This document shows positions 10,011-21,700 of a stretch of 64,000 bases of DNA, piece by piece (position 1 is the first letter of the stretch; every line of letters starts with the position of its first letter). The DNA comes from Rhizophagus irregularis (taxonomy: Eukaryota > Glomeromycota > Glomeromycetes > Glomerales > Glomeraceae), in NCBI RefSeq assembly GCF_026210795.1, contig NC_089435.1:1426001-1490000 (forward strand), read 5' to 3'. A model generated the notes under the pieces. It was not told the DNA's origin. It searched no databases and was given only the letters and a program-made list of their open reading frames with translations. Position numbers and translations under genes: made by a program.

Positions 10011-10553
10011 AAGGTTGGATTAGTCTTAGGACTGTTCTTCACGGTTTTCGGTCAGGATTTGGACTGGGACCAATTATATAAAATTTTCATCATGACAAAA
10101 TTTCATTTTGAAATATCAAAATTTTTTCATATTTTGATACTTTGTAATAATATATCATTCGATTTCTTATTGATGGTTTTAAAAAGTTAAAAGTACGAGA
10201 AATAATTTATTATGTGTTACATGATCGACATATTACCACAATAGTTTTATTAATATTTCAATAAATTGAATAGTACAGGTTTTTTTAAATTTTTATCAAA
10301 AATGGACTAGTATTTTTATTTTTTTAATCTCTGTCGAGTCATATTTAGATTACAATGAAAACAAAGGTAATAAAATAAATTAATGTTAAAATTTATAGTG
10401 CGACCATTGCCTTTGTTGATCAATCCAACTATATCATACCACCGTTAAAATTACAAAGACTCGTCTTGTAAACGGTCAAAAGACCGGTCCTGACTGAAAG
10501 ACCGGGTCTTTCGGAATGGAACTAGACCAGGCCGAACTTATTCAACCAACCTT
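10011..10553. mobile_element. Non-autonomous TIR element (MITE-like)
   Basis: The left end AAGGTTGGATTAGTCTTAGG and the inverse complement of the right end (AAGGTTGGTTGAATAAGTTC) match over the first bases and then imperfectly. GC-richer GGACTG/GGTCCTGAC blocks lie inside both ends. The 543-bp element has no coding frame and no clear target duplication. A similar GGACC/GGTCC-rich fragment is at 32526-32565. Confidence 0.5.
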
Positions 10554-10837
10554 ATTTATATTAATTATGTATGAAATTTCATACATACGTGGTATCATGC
10601 ATTATTTGTCATATGATTTTAAGTAAACATTTTTTTTCTTTTTGAAGATAAATTTAGAAGTGCTGCGTAAGATATAAATAAATAAAGTATAAATCATGAA
10701 TGGTCAATTATAAGTTAATTTTTTACAGTATTGTTTATGAAAATTTTTACAGTATTGTTAATGCAAATCATTAATATTTCCATTTTCCTTTCATGATGAT
10801 TTGCATACTACATATGCAGGGCACATATTTGTTTGCA

Positions 10838-10904
10838 TACTTTACGCCATCATCCGTCCTAAAAGTATAAATTAAAGTTACAAAGCCTAATTTTCTTTTT
10901 TTTT

Positions 10905-10935
<31 letters not shown>
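10838..10935 (+). promoter_or_regulatory. Core promoter and T-run/A-run leader of the F-box-like gene
   Basis: GCATACTTTACGCC lies about 90 bp before the ATG. It matches CACACTTTACGCC at the same distance from the intact paralogue at 33470. A pyrimidine tract then changes abruptly to a run of 15 A that abuts the ATG. The same T-to-A leader precedes the other members of the family. Confidence 0.5.
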
Positions 10936-10936
<1 letters not shown>

Positions 10937-12363
10937 TGCCGGAACTTAATAAAGACGTAATTTTCTTAATATTAAAAGAATTACAACAAAATGATGTAAA
11001 ATCTCTTTATCCATATCTTTTGATTAATAAAACTTGGTGTGAAACTACAGTACCAATTCTATGGAAGAATCCTGTTAATCGTTATTACGAAATTAATAAA
11101 GTAAATAATAACTTATTTAATGTAATTATTTCACATATATCAGAAGAATCAAAAGAAAATTTGAAGAATCAAGGAATTGAAATTTTTACAAAAACTTATA
11201 AACGACCTTCATTTAATTATATTAGTTATTGGAGACATTTGGATTTATTATTTTTACAACTCATGATGGATTTTTTTTTAAAATATAAAAATATTGAAAG
11301 GTTCAAATTTTCTATTATAGGAAAAGAAATATTGAATCTATTCAATAAAAATACAAAATTTATTTTTTTGAATTTGATTAATTCTCAAAGGTTCAATACA
11401 TTCCATATTTCAGGGACTGAAAATTGTTTTTCAGAACTTGAAACTTTTCATTGTAATGATTTTATCAATTGTAATACTTTAAAAAGATTAGCTATTATAA
11501 ATACATCAATTAAAGAATTGAAATTTGAAATTGACAATAATATCGATAAACCTGGAATCGTTAGATTGATTGAAGTTCAAAAAAATCTAAAAAATGTTTA
11601 TTTAATTCTTAATTATACATATGTTGTTAATGAATCATATCACACAACAATAGAAAATTCGCTTATTAAATGTGCAAATACTGTTCAGTATTTGAGAATA
11701 GATTGGAAACCTTACACAAAATTTCTTTCATATTTTGTAAATTTATTAAGCTTAGAAATAAAAGCTCCTCATGACGCAAATTGGAGCCATTTAGAAGAAA
11801 TATCTTTACCTCTTTTAAAGTTTTTAAAAGCACATTCCATACCATCTAGAGTGTTGACAAGTTTAATTAATAATACAAAAGCGCATCTCATTGAAATTAG
11901 TATTTTTTATCAAGGTATTGATGATGGAAAACTTATCAAAACAATTTGTCAAAGTTGTCCGAATCTTAGCTATCTTAGATTATCAATGTATAATACTAAT
12001 GATATTTTGAAATTTGAAGATCTATTGATTAATTGTCTATCCTTAAATAGATTAGAAATTACCGGGATGAATGTTTCTAATGAATTTAATTGGGATATGC
12101 TATTCATAATATTGGCAAAGTTTTCACCAATTGGATTATTTAAGTTTAAATTTTCTTCTTATGGGAGTAAATTCAAATCAAGTTCTTTAAAATTATTTTT
12201 TGATAATTGGAAGAATAGATATCCTATGTTATTACAAATAATTTCAGCGGAACATATAAGCAATGATCGAAAGAAATTAGAAAATCTGGTACAAATATAT
12301 AAAGTAAATGGTATAGTTGAAAAATATAACATTGATGGTGATGATTTTGAAGGGTTTAAATAG
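10936..12363 (+). CDS. F-box-like / LRR-like protein
   Basis: 475 residues in one exon. Residues about 3-45 (LNKDVIFLILKEL, then LLINKTWCETTVPILWKNP) form the F-box-like domain, which in characterised proteins docks on Skp1 in SCF ubiquitin ligases. The remainder is a run of degenerate leucine/isoleucine-rich repeats (for example TVQYLRIDW, CPNLSYLRLS and NCLSLNRLEI) likely to recognise substrates. It ends in YNIDGDDFEGFK, related to the FEDFEW tails of its paralogues. The start is fixed by the family N-terminus and the A-run leader. No intron is apparent. Role by family: substrate receptor for protein turnover; the target is unknown. Confidence 0.85.
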
Positions 12364-13207
12364 ATTCATAAAAAAAAAAAACGTTGAATATGTATTTATT
12401 ATTTTTTATATTTTTATAGAATACGATATATGATAGAATGCTGATTGTGATGCACGAAACCAACATAAACTTATTTATTATTATAAATTAAAGAATTATC
12501 TATATAATAAAAAAATATTTTATTATGCACTTAAATATTTTTTCCCATTTGACAATCTAACGCCATCCCTCCTAAAATATAAATATATATTTAAATTTAT
12601 TAATTTTTTTTTTTTAACAGCACATTTTTTATGATAAATGAGATAAAATATCGGATTTATTTTAAATAGTAACTTAAAATCTACTCTATTCATAAATAAA
12701 GGGAATTTCTTTTTTTAATCAGATGTTTTATATATAAAGAGATTCACATGATGGAAAATGTCTGTTTTAACAAAATATTATTCAAAGTTGTTTCATATCA
12801 AAAAAATTATCTTAAAATGAAGGACAAATGTTTCTTGTAATTTTTTTGGTATGCATAAAAAAAATAGAAGAGTTATCACTTTATATCAGCTTCAAAAATA
12901 TTTAAGAAAAAAACATGAAGTAAATAAATAAATTATCCGTTATCAACTTTGTGATAAATAAATATAAATAAAGACCTTCTTTGTCTAGTTATCAACGTGC
13001 ATACTATTGGTACATATGTTGTTTTTTGAATGTTATCTTAATTAGATACTCATGGTATTTCGTTATTCTATGATGCTGGAATATTATAGATCATTACTAG
13101 AGGTGCTTACGGTTTCGCCCGTCAAAAAAGGCTAAACCAGTTTCGTAATAAATTTTTTATATGGTGAAATTGCGAAACTTAATATATAAATTGAGATAAT
13201 GTTATTT
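12364..13207. other. Intergenic, no gene seen
   Basis: AT-rich DNA downstream of the F-box-like gene. Apart from a slightly GC-richer patch around 13085-13135 I see no feature. Confidence 0.45.
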
Positions 13208-13305
13208 TGGTTCGTGGGAAGCTTTATCATCTGCGAAAATTTTTAGTGTTTTTTCAATATTTCTTATATTTGCATCATCCGTTTTATGAAGTGATAGGTT
13301 CAATT

Positions 13306-13608
13306 CTATTTGGTTACAAGTATTGTATGACTTACCATATGTGCTGATATTATAACCTGCGTCATTGTCAGACAAATATCAACAAAGTCCTTAAATATGT
13401 TTTGTATAAAAATTATGATATATCCCGTAAGCTGAAAGATAAAGCCTTTCATATCACAGTCTACATTTTTTTTTTTACCAAAAGACAAATTTCTGTAATT
13501 TAGTAAATTGTTAAAAATATGTATTGAACTTGTCTCAGTAGCACTGTCTCTGATCCTAATGCTGGACGTTACGTCGTTCCATGATAAATATGACTTATTT
13601 AATTGCAT
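13306..13608 (-). CDS. Hypothetical protein, possibly one exon
   Basis: An open frame of 100 codons with a mid segment NYRNLSFGKKKNVDCDMK and a hydrophobic stretch (GYIIIFIQNIF). A GTAAGT sequence follows ISAHM, so the real exon may end there. A further 29-codon open stretch to about 13202 ends in KASHEPK. I do not recognise the family. Base composition is slightly less AT-rich than the surroundings, which favours coding ancestry, but expression is unproven. Confidence 0.3.
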   Translation of the reverse strand: MQLNKSYLSWNDVTSSIRIRDSATETSSIHIFNNLLNYRNLSFGKKKNVDCDMKGFIFQLTGYIIIFIQNIFKDFVDICLTMTQVIISAHMVSHTILVTK

Positions 13609-13796
13609 TACAAAATTGTGAATAACTTTTTGTCATAATAAATTTGAAAGGTGACAATTAAAATTCTTTTTACATTATAAATTTATAATGCTTCATTACT
13701 ATATACTATAATTTGTTACACAATTACGCACGCAACTTACGCAACCAATATTAAACATGAATAAAAGGTATTAAACACAGTTTTTATTTTTTAAAA

Positions 13797-15087
13797 ATGG
13801 AAAATAAAGACGTTATTTATTTAGTATTAAAAGATCTAAAATATGATAAAATATCTCTTTATTCATGTCTTCTTATTAACAGAACTTGATGTAAAATGAC
13901 GGTGCCAATTCTATGGAATATCCCTATTAAACTACTAGACCTTTTCCCAAAAGCACGCTTCTATAAACTTAATATTTTATTTAACGTAATATTTTTACAT
14001 TTAACAGAAGAATCAAGAAATAATTTGAAGAAGCAAGGAATTAATCTTTTCATAATTTACAGCTTTTTTTATCATGAATTCTAATAAATATAAATTCATA
14101 TGTTTCCAAAAACTAATATAATTAAATAAAAGTTGTTGTTAGTACGTAATTTTAAAGAGTCCAAAATCATTAATTTAGGAAAAGAAATATTGGATCTATT
14201 TAATAAGAATACAAAATTTGTTTCTCTTTATGTTCAAAATTCACATCATAACAATATTATAGAGGGTGAGCATTATTTTTCAGAACTTAAATACTTCAAT
14301 TGTAGTTCCGAGGTTATTATGAAACGCAAAGTTTCATTATAGAGATTAGCTATAATTAACAAATCAATTAAAAAATTAAAATATATTGAATTTGATGTCC
14401 GTAAATCTGGAATCAATAGATTGATTGAAGTTCAAAAAAATTTAAGAGAAGTCGATTTCACCTATTATCCAATTGATTCAAGTAATCCCGAAATAGTTGA
14501 AGAATCTCTAATTAAATGTTCAAATACTATTCAGTATTTGAAAATAAATTGGAAACCTTTCACAAATTTTCTTTCATATCTTGTAAATCATTGAGATTGA
14601 CATTTTTTATAAAGATACGATGATGGAAGTCTCCTCCAGGCAATTTATCAAAATTGTCCAAATCTTAGTTATCTTAAATTAACATTAAATGATAGGAATA
14701 TTTCGGAGTTGAAAATGTTTTGATTAATTGTCAATATTTAATGGGACTAGTAATTAGAGAATATTATGATTCTTATTATTCTAGTAAATTTAATTGGGAT
14801 AAATTGTTAAAAATATTGATCAGATCTTCGCCAATTAGTTTGTTTAGGTTGAAATTTCATTCTGAGAAGGTAAAGAATATATTAGAAGCCTTAACATCTT
14901 TCTTGGTAATTGAAAAGATAGACACTCTATATTATTACACGCATATTCAGCGAGGGGTGATCCGAAGAACCAGCAATTAAAAGATTTATTGCAATCATAT
15001 AAAGTAAAATGTATAATCAAAAAATATGAAACTTGTGGTGGATTTGAAGATTTTGAATGGATAAATAAATTGGGTACTATACTATAA
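13797..15087 (+). pseudogene. F-box-like pseudogene with internal inversion
   Basis: Starts MENKDVIYLVLKDLKYDKIS. The conserved RTWC has become a stop (TGG to TGA). The reading continues in several frames with stops and deletions, through GKEILDLFNKNTKF, EHYFSELKYFNC, IKKLKYIEFDV, TIQYLKINWKPFTNF and CPNLSYLKL, to a recognisable C-terminus FEDFEWINKLGTIL. Between GINLF (about 14049) and the stretch following LLLVRN, the expected FNYISFW segment is present but on the opposite strand. The start is preceded by a T-to-A leader, and TTACGCAACC lies about 65 bp upstream. Confidence 0.88.
14050..14132 (-). other. Micro-inversion inside the F-box-like pseudogene
   Basis: Translated on the minus strand this 83-bp block reads LFNYISFWKHMNLYLLEF and onward, exactly the segment missing from the plus-strand reading. 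Paralogues place it right after GINLF and before the KEILDLF region. The flanks are in plus orientation, so the block has flipped in place. Confidence 0.85.
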
Positions 15088-15103
15088 ATAATTTGATTAT
15101 TAC

Positions 15104-15148
<45 letters not shown>

Positions 15149-15650
15149 TTGTAAAAATTATAAATATTCTATGAATCAAATTTAATAAACAATAAAGAGT
15201 TTTGAGTGAAGTAGCGATTTTAGGTTTTTAAGTCTAAAATGTTTAAAAGCTACTGTATTTTCTGTAGACTTCACTATTACATATCTTTCTCTTTAGGTTA
15301 ATGGATAATTAAGAAAATTATAAATTCTGGTACAATTAACTAACATTTTGTGATGAAATATATTTCATTTTTTTTTTATTTTTCACATCATATGTTTAAA
15401 CCATAATTTCAAGGAAAATATGAGAGAAAAAAAGCTAAGATTATACGCAATATTAACCCAAAGATAAGATTTTCTGGTAATTTTTATCTTTAAGTGGAAA
15501 AAATTTTAGTCGATCATCCCATTTTGACCAGATTTTCGCCAAAATTTTCCCATTCCATTTTTAAAAATCACCACCTGCACAGTTGCCGTGGATACGAAAA
15601 AAATTGCCTTTTTGGTAAAAAAGTCTCCAGTTAATCTTTATATTATTATG
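15088..15650. other. Intergenic with a (TA)n microsatellite
   Basis: Contains an alternating TA tract of about 40 bp at 15103-15145, just after the pseudogene stop. The remainder is AT-rich with no gene seen. Confidence 0.6.
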
Positions 15651-15651
15651 T

Positions 15652-15719
15652 ACTTGTACATGTACATGAACATGAACATGAACATGAACATGAACATGTA
15701 CAGTACATGTACATGTACA
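15652..15719. repeat. Hexanucleotide repeat (GAACAT / GTACAT)
   Basis: Five GAACAT units are flanked on both sides by self-complementary GTACAT units, making a short tract with palindromic ends. Confidence 0.85.
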
Positions 15720-15837
15720 GAGAAAGTGAACATTCACTATGGAAACTTTTTGCGCTGAGTTTAACTGTGCTGCTCAAAAAGAATGTTAACTTGACAGATC
15801 ATGAAATAGTATGTTGATCATTTTTTATTAAAATGTG

Positions 15838-16722
15838 AAAAAAAAAAAATTTTTTTTTTAATCAAAAACGTCAAAAATTTGACGTTTTTGTGATTGAAAA
15901 ATCAAAAAAAAATTAATTTTTTTTAATCAAAACATCAGACTTGACGTTTTTGTGATTGAAAAATCAAAAATAATTGATTTTTTTTAATCAAAAACGTCAA
16001 AATAATTGATTTTTTTAATCAACTTGACGTTTCTGTGATTAAAAAATCAAAAAAAAAATGATTTTTTTAATCAAAAACGTCAGACTTGACGTTTTTGTGA
16101 TTATAAAATCATTTTTTTTTGATTTTTATTAGCTAAGAACGTCAGACTTGACGTTTTTGTTATTAAAATCAAGGAAAAATGATTTTTATTAGCTAAAAAC
16201 GTCAGACTTGACGTTTTTGTTATTAAAAATCAAGGGAAAATGATTTTTATTAGCTAAAAACGTCAGACTTGACGTTTTTGTTATTAAAAATCAAGGGAAA
16301 ATGATTTTTATTAGCTAAAAACGTCAGACTTGACGTTTTTGTTATTAAAAATCAAGGGAAAATGATTTTTATTAGCTAAAAACGTCAGACTTGACGTTTT
16401 TGTTATTAAAAATCAAGGGAAAATGATTTTTATTAGCTAAAAACGTCAGACTTGACGTTTTTGTTATTAAAAATCAAGGGAAAATGATTTTTATTAGCTA
16501 AAAACGTCAGACTTGACGTTTTTGTTATTAAAAATCAAGGGAAAATGATTTTTATTAGCTAAAAACGTCAGACTTGACGTTTTTGTTATTAAAAATCAAG
16601 GGAAAATGATTTTTATTAGCTAAAAACGTCAGACTTGACGTTTTTGTTATTAAAAATCAAGGAAATTTGATTTTTATTAGCTAAAAACGTCATACTTGAC
16701 GTTTTTGTTAGCTAAAAATCAA
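15838..16722. repeat. Palindromic 61-bp satellite array
   Basis: From 16201 the phrase GTCAGACTTGACG recurs at 16262, 16323, 16384, 16445, 16506, 16567 and 16628, exactly 61 bp apart, with looser copies on the left and one variant copy on the right. Each unit holds AAAAACGTC and GACGTTTTT around a six-base centre, plus AATC and TGATT arms, so single strands would fold. Left copies are more perfect palindromes (CGTCAAAAATTTGACG). No spacers vary, so it is not a CRISPR. No coding frame. Confidence 0.95.
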
Positions 16723-16731
16723 AAAAAAATA

Positions 16732-18211
16732 GTGTACTTTTGTAAAAGTATACTAATAAATTAATAAAAGATTTTTTTATAAACAATAGATTGTGTTTAG
16801 TGAGATTTATAAAAAAATTTAATGAGACTTTTTTTAATAATAGTTTGGTATAAAAAAATTTTCTAGGATTTTTTTTTTTAATAATATAATGGTATAGTAC
16901 AATAGATAGATATAATAAAATTTTCTGGGATTTATTTTAATAACAATAGGTATGATAACATTTTTGGTGATTTTTTTTTAATATTAAACAATAGATTGGT
17001 ATCATAGTACAATAGATTTATTTAATAAGATTTTTGTGATTTTTTTAATAACAATAAATTGGTAATAACAATCATTAACTTATTAAGTTAATAATTGTTT
17101 TTTAGTAAAATTTTTTCCAGTAATACTAATACTACTAATAGGTAATAGATAACTTAATAAACTTTTATAAAATAGATTAAGATATATAAAAAAAATTTGA
17201 GATTTTTTTAACAATAGATTGGTATAGTACAATGAATAGATATAAAAAAATTTTCTGAATTTTTTTTTTAATAATAGATTGATATAAATATATTTTCTGA
17301 ACTTTTTTTTTAACAATAGAGTCATTAGATCAATATAAAAAATTTTTTGATAACAACAGATTGGTATGTTATAACTTATAATGGATAGATATAAAGAATT
17401 TTCTAAGATTTTTTATTAATACAATAGATCAGTTTCTGGAATTTTTTATGACAAATTAATTGGTATAGTACAAAAGATACTAGGTATAAAATTTCTTGGG
17501 ATTTATTTTAACAACAATAGGTATAATAAAATTTTTGGTGACTTTTTTTTAATAACAATAGATTGGTAATAGACAATTATTACTGCGACTAGTAATTATT
17601 GAAAACCAATATGATTTGCCAATTCATTATCAGTTCAGTTTTTAATGTTTTTGCAACATTTTTTATTGTCTATTACCAATCTATTGTTATTAAAAAAAAA
17701 CACAAAAAATTTTATTAAATCAATCCATTGTACTATACCATCCATTGTACTATGATACCAATCTATTATTGTTATTAAAAAAAATATAATCACCAAAAAT
17801 TTAGCATACCTATTGTTATTAATATAAATCTCAGAAAATTTTATTATATCTATCTATTGTACTATACCATTAAAAAAATCTTGGAAAATTTTTTTATTAA
17901 CCTTATTAAATGTAATCTATTGTTTTATTTATATTACTTATCAGTAATATTAGTGTTACTGTGAACTATAAAAAAAATCTTACTAAAAACAATTATTAAC
18001 TTCAGTTAATAAGTTAATTGTTTATTACCAATATATTGTTATTAAAAAAAAATCATAGAAAATTTTTTTATACCAAACTATTATTAAAAAAAAATCTCAT
18101 TAAATTTTTTTATAAATCTCACTAACACAATCTATTGTTATAAAAAAATCTTTTATTAATTTATTAGTATACTTTCAAAAATAAACTCACTCACTATATC
18201 CAAAAGTACAC
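16732..18211. mobile_element. Large foldback element with TA-flanked ends
   Basis: The left end GTGTACTTTTG and right end CAAAAGTACAC are exact inverse complements, each flanked by TA. The inverted arms extend several hundred bases (about 16732-17580 against 17640-18211). They are built from short repeats such as AACAATAGATTGGTAT, GTACAATAGATAGATAT and AAAATTTTCTGGGATTT. The right arm has an extra segment near 18178-18200. No transposase frame. TA flanks fit a Tc1/mariner-mobilised MITE, but repeat-built arms are more like foldback elements. Confidence 0.72.
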
Positions 18212-18213
18212 TA

Positions 18214-21068
18214 GTTAGCTTATAAAATTTAGTGAGTAATGACTAATTCAATCCTAGCTCACTGACTTTTATAAGCTTATAAAAATCTTGTAATTTTATT
18301 AAAATAAATCACATATCATGATATTTGGAATTAATTTTTTTTATATAATATTTTTTTCTTTTTTTGTTTTATTCCACTCATATTTTAATCCCATATTTTA
18401 TTCTCATATTTTTTATTCTAATTTTTAATCAAATTTTAAATAGATATATGTGTATATTAATTGGAGAGAAAATTTTTTTTCTTTCATTTCTACCATTAAA
18501 TTCTTTTTATATTTTATCTTTTTTTTTTACATAATATTCTCAAAAAGTCATTCGGACCCATTATTTTTTATTGGTTAAAATTTTTTTTAAAATCAAAAAT
18601 ATCTGGTTTTCCACTATTCTTAAAATAGTAGCCTAAAATATCATTTCAATTATTTCATTTTAATTTCTTTAAAAATTTAAATAGTGAGTGCTAATATTAA
18701 AAATTTAAATACAGAAATAATAAATTAATAAATAATTTTAATATTTACCAGAATTATACGGTGCAGAACTGAATTCAGATTTCAAATACATAAATACTGT
18801 ACGTCTTGCAACAATACGAAAGATTTGCTTATGATATGTAAAAATTTTATTATTCATATATTTTTTTTTTTCTTAATAAATTAATCGAATATTTCAAAAC
18901 TTTCAAATTGTTGAGAATTGGGAAAATTTGAATATTATTAATTTAAACTTTTTAATTTATTTATCACAAAATTAAAAAAAAAAGTATCAGACTGATTAGT
19001 CTCAAATTCATGGAAATTAACTCATTCAAAATTAATTATAAATTACAAGTTTTTTCAAGTAAATTTACATAAATCAAATATATATAAAATCTTCATTCAT
19101 AAAAAAAGTGTTTTCTGAGAAAGACTTTATTGTGCGATACAGGTGAAGCGCGTCAGATTTCAATTAACATCTGAACATCTGATGCACGTCAATTATCAAC
19201 TGATGCAAATTGACATATGAGGTACAACTATTAACTTATTGAACTTATAGTTAAAATCAATCTTTAATTTAATACTCATTTACTCATTTTCAATTGTCTA
19301 ATAGATATGCAACCACATTGAATTCATTCCAGTTTTAATTTGCATCCAAATTTTTTATGACTTATTATTAATAATTTAATCCTGTGACCCTGGGCAAAAA
19401 ATCATTATTAAATGAACGATCATCTTTAAAATTAACTTAATCTTATTTTTTTTTACTCAGACAGCTAGTATTTTTTATTATTGAATAAAAGGAAAATTCA
19501 TTGTTCTTAACTCTTTAAGTCATTATTTAAATGAAAAATGTGGATAAATTTGTTTAAGATAACATTTAATATTTACAATAATTTATTTTGAAAATTGTAA
19601 TTGTTATTATTATTAATTCTGTTATATATAATATTTGCATATAATTTAAACTAACTAAATTCTTTATTTATAAAATTCCTTTGTAAATTGATGTAATATT
19701 AAAAAAAATTTTCTTCATTAGGTATTTATTGCTATTGGATTGAGAAAATTGCAAAATGCATATTTATCAGTCTGAAGGTAAGAACCAATTAGGAAGTGGA
19801 AAGTTAGAAAACCTGAAAGAGAATTAAATATTAAAATATTATAAGGAATAAAATAACCTAGGAAAAGAAGAGGAAAAACTAAGGCAAAGATGGAAAAATT
19901 AAAATGTACTATATAATTGTACTTTACTGTATATCACTGTTAGCTTCTCTATTTCACTATTAAAAGGAATATTATTATTATATAATCCATAAATTAAATA
20001 TTATTTTTAATATCATTTTGATATTGTGACGATATCATACTTATGTTGGCAACCAATAAATTTCTTCTTGACAATTGTCTTGCTATGATGGTACTGTTCA
20101 AGAGGAGTTTTAATGCGAATTTAATTTCTACCTTATTTAGGTATTTTTGAAGGCCAAATACTATATGAGTTATTATTAGATATTAATGCTGTTTTAAGTG
20201 AATATGTTTTTAATATTTTAAATAAAAAATTAGGCTTTAGTAATTAGAAATAAAGAATACATAATACGATGTTAAACTTCTTGATAAAAAAATTTGAGTT
20301 TGCATTATCAATTCTAACACTCTTTTCTGGAGGTTTTTTTTTGAAGTGTCTGGTAAAAACCTAAACATTAATTTGTTCCTATAATTTTTGTCATAATATA
20401 TATAATACTGAATACTAAAAAAATATCAAAAAATGCATTTATCAATAAATTTCGAATTGCACTATCATACATTCGGTATGGAATATATAAATTGTAGTAT
20501 TTACTATTATGTAAATTTACATCCCTCTTCTACTTCCTCTTAAATTTCTATCACCAGAATTGACCCAAAATTGACCTATATTCATGTCCTTATTATAAAC
20601 AGGAAATAACATAATATGATTATTATACTTACAAATGTTGTATAATTTATTTAGAAGTAATCTTTGATAGAAGCTATAAAATAAAAGAATAATGTCCGAT
20701 ATTCCATAGGATCATGTATAGTAAAATTTTATAGTTATCCGATAGTATTTTATATGCAATATCGAATATGAAATTTATTTTATTATTAATTATACATGCA
20801 ATAAAATATATCTATATACATTATCAATTATATAAGCTAATTAATGTGGAAAATTAAAAGTACAGTTATTAAATGTCATAATATATTTGCCCTTATTTAA
20901 TGTAGATTTATTTTTATTAAGGAGTTGCTTTTTGACTTTCATTATAAAGTTGTAAGAAAATAATGATAAGAAAAAAAATGGTAATGAAAGAAAGAAAAAA
21001 AGGTAAACTTTGTTAGACTATTTAGGCTATTGATAAACATGATCATAGAGGCCTCTCGGATATAAAAT
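18214..21068. other. Long AT-rich gap without genes
   Basis: Nearly 2.9 kb with no frame, RNA gene or strong repeat that I can support. The right flank of the foldback element (TTAGCTTATAAAA, TTTATAAGCTTATAAA) holds short palindromes. Confidence 0.45.
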
Positions 21069-21213
21069 TTATCCGATGGAAAATGATTACATTATTTTAC
21101 TTATTACAGGTAAATGATTGGCTGAATAAGCCACTTCGTGGCCTAATATTTTCAGCCAATCATTTACCCTCCATAAGTAAAAATAATGTTATTCACTCTT
21201 TTCCATCGGATAA
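21069..21213. mobile_element. 145-bp near-perfect hairpin (MITE-like)
   Basis: Outer arms TTATCCGATGGAAAA and TTTTCCATCGGATAA, middle arms with GATTACATTATTTTACTTAT against ATAAGTAAAAATAATGTTAT, and inner arms GTAAATGATTGGCTGAA and TTCAGCCAATCATTTAC enclose the small hairpin CCACTTCGTGG. The open frame across it (21083-21406) is not credible as a gene. Confidence 0.7.
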
Positions 21214-21700
21214 CTATATAATATCTCAGTTGATTTATTTTTTTATTAAATATTGCTCATCTTACTTATTAAGTTTTAAGTTGCATAATAATAAGATTAC
21301 GCCAATAAAAGCCCAGTCTTTTCCTAAACCCAGTTCACATGAAATATTTTATTATTTTGATATGTTATGCTATTTTTGTTTAACATTTTTACAATATAAA
21401 AAGTAGAAAGTTTTATTTTGGAATATATTAAAATTTACACTTATAATTTATATGAAGAATTATTTTATTAAGTGTTAATATCACAAGCATAGCATATCAG
21501 AAAAAATATTATATTTAATATGTCCAATTACAAACTGACTTTATTATGTAAAAAAAAACGCTTACATACTAACTATAAACAGTGTTGGACAAAACTATAT
21601 ATTAATTATAAAATAGAAGTTATACAAATATATATAAGTAAATAAATTTTATTAAACAAAATTTTATAATCATATACTTTATTTGGATTTCATACTGGAG
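21214..21700. other. 3' flank of the N-lobe array gene
   Basis: AT-rich, with no separate gene. It contains the presumed 3' untranslated region of the minus-strand gene. Confidence 0.4.

Noticed and set aside
15838-16722. CRISPR-like regular array
   Set aside because: The entire 61-bp unit is repeated; there are no variable spacers, and the genome is eukaryotic.
17083-17325. 80-codon minus-strand frame in the foldback element
   Set aside because: Made of KK/FF/YI low-complexity text from the AT-rich repeats.
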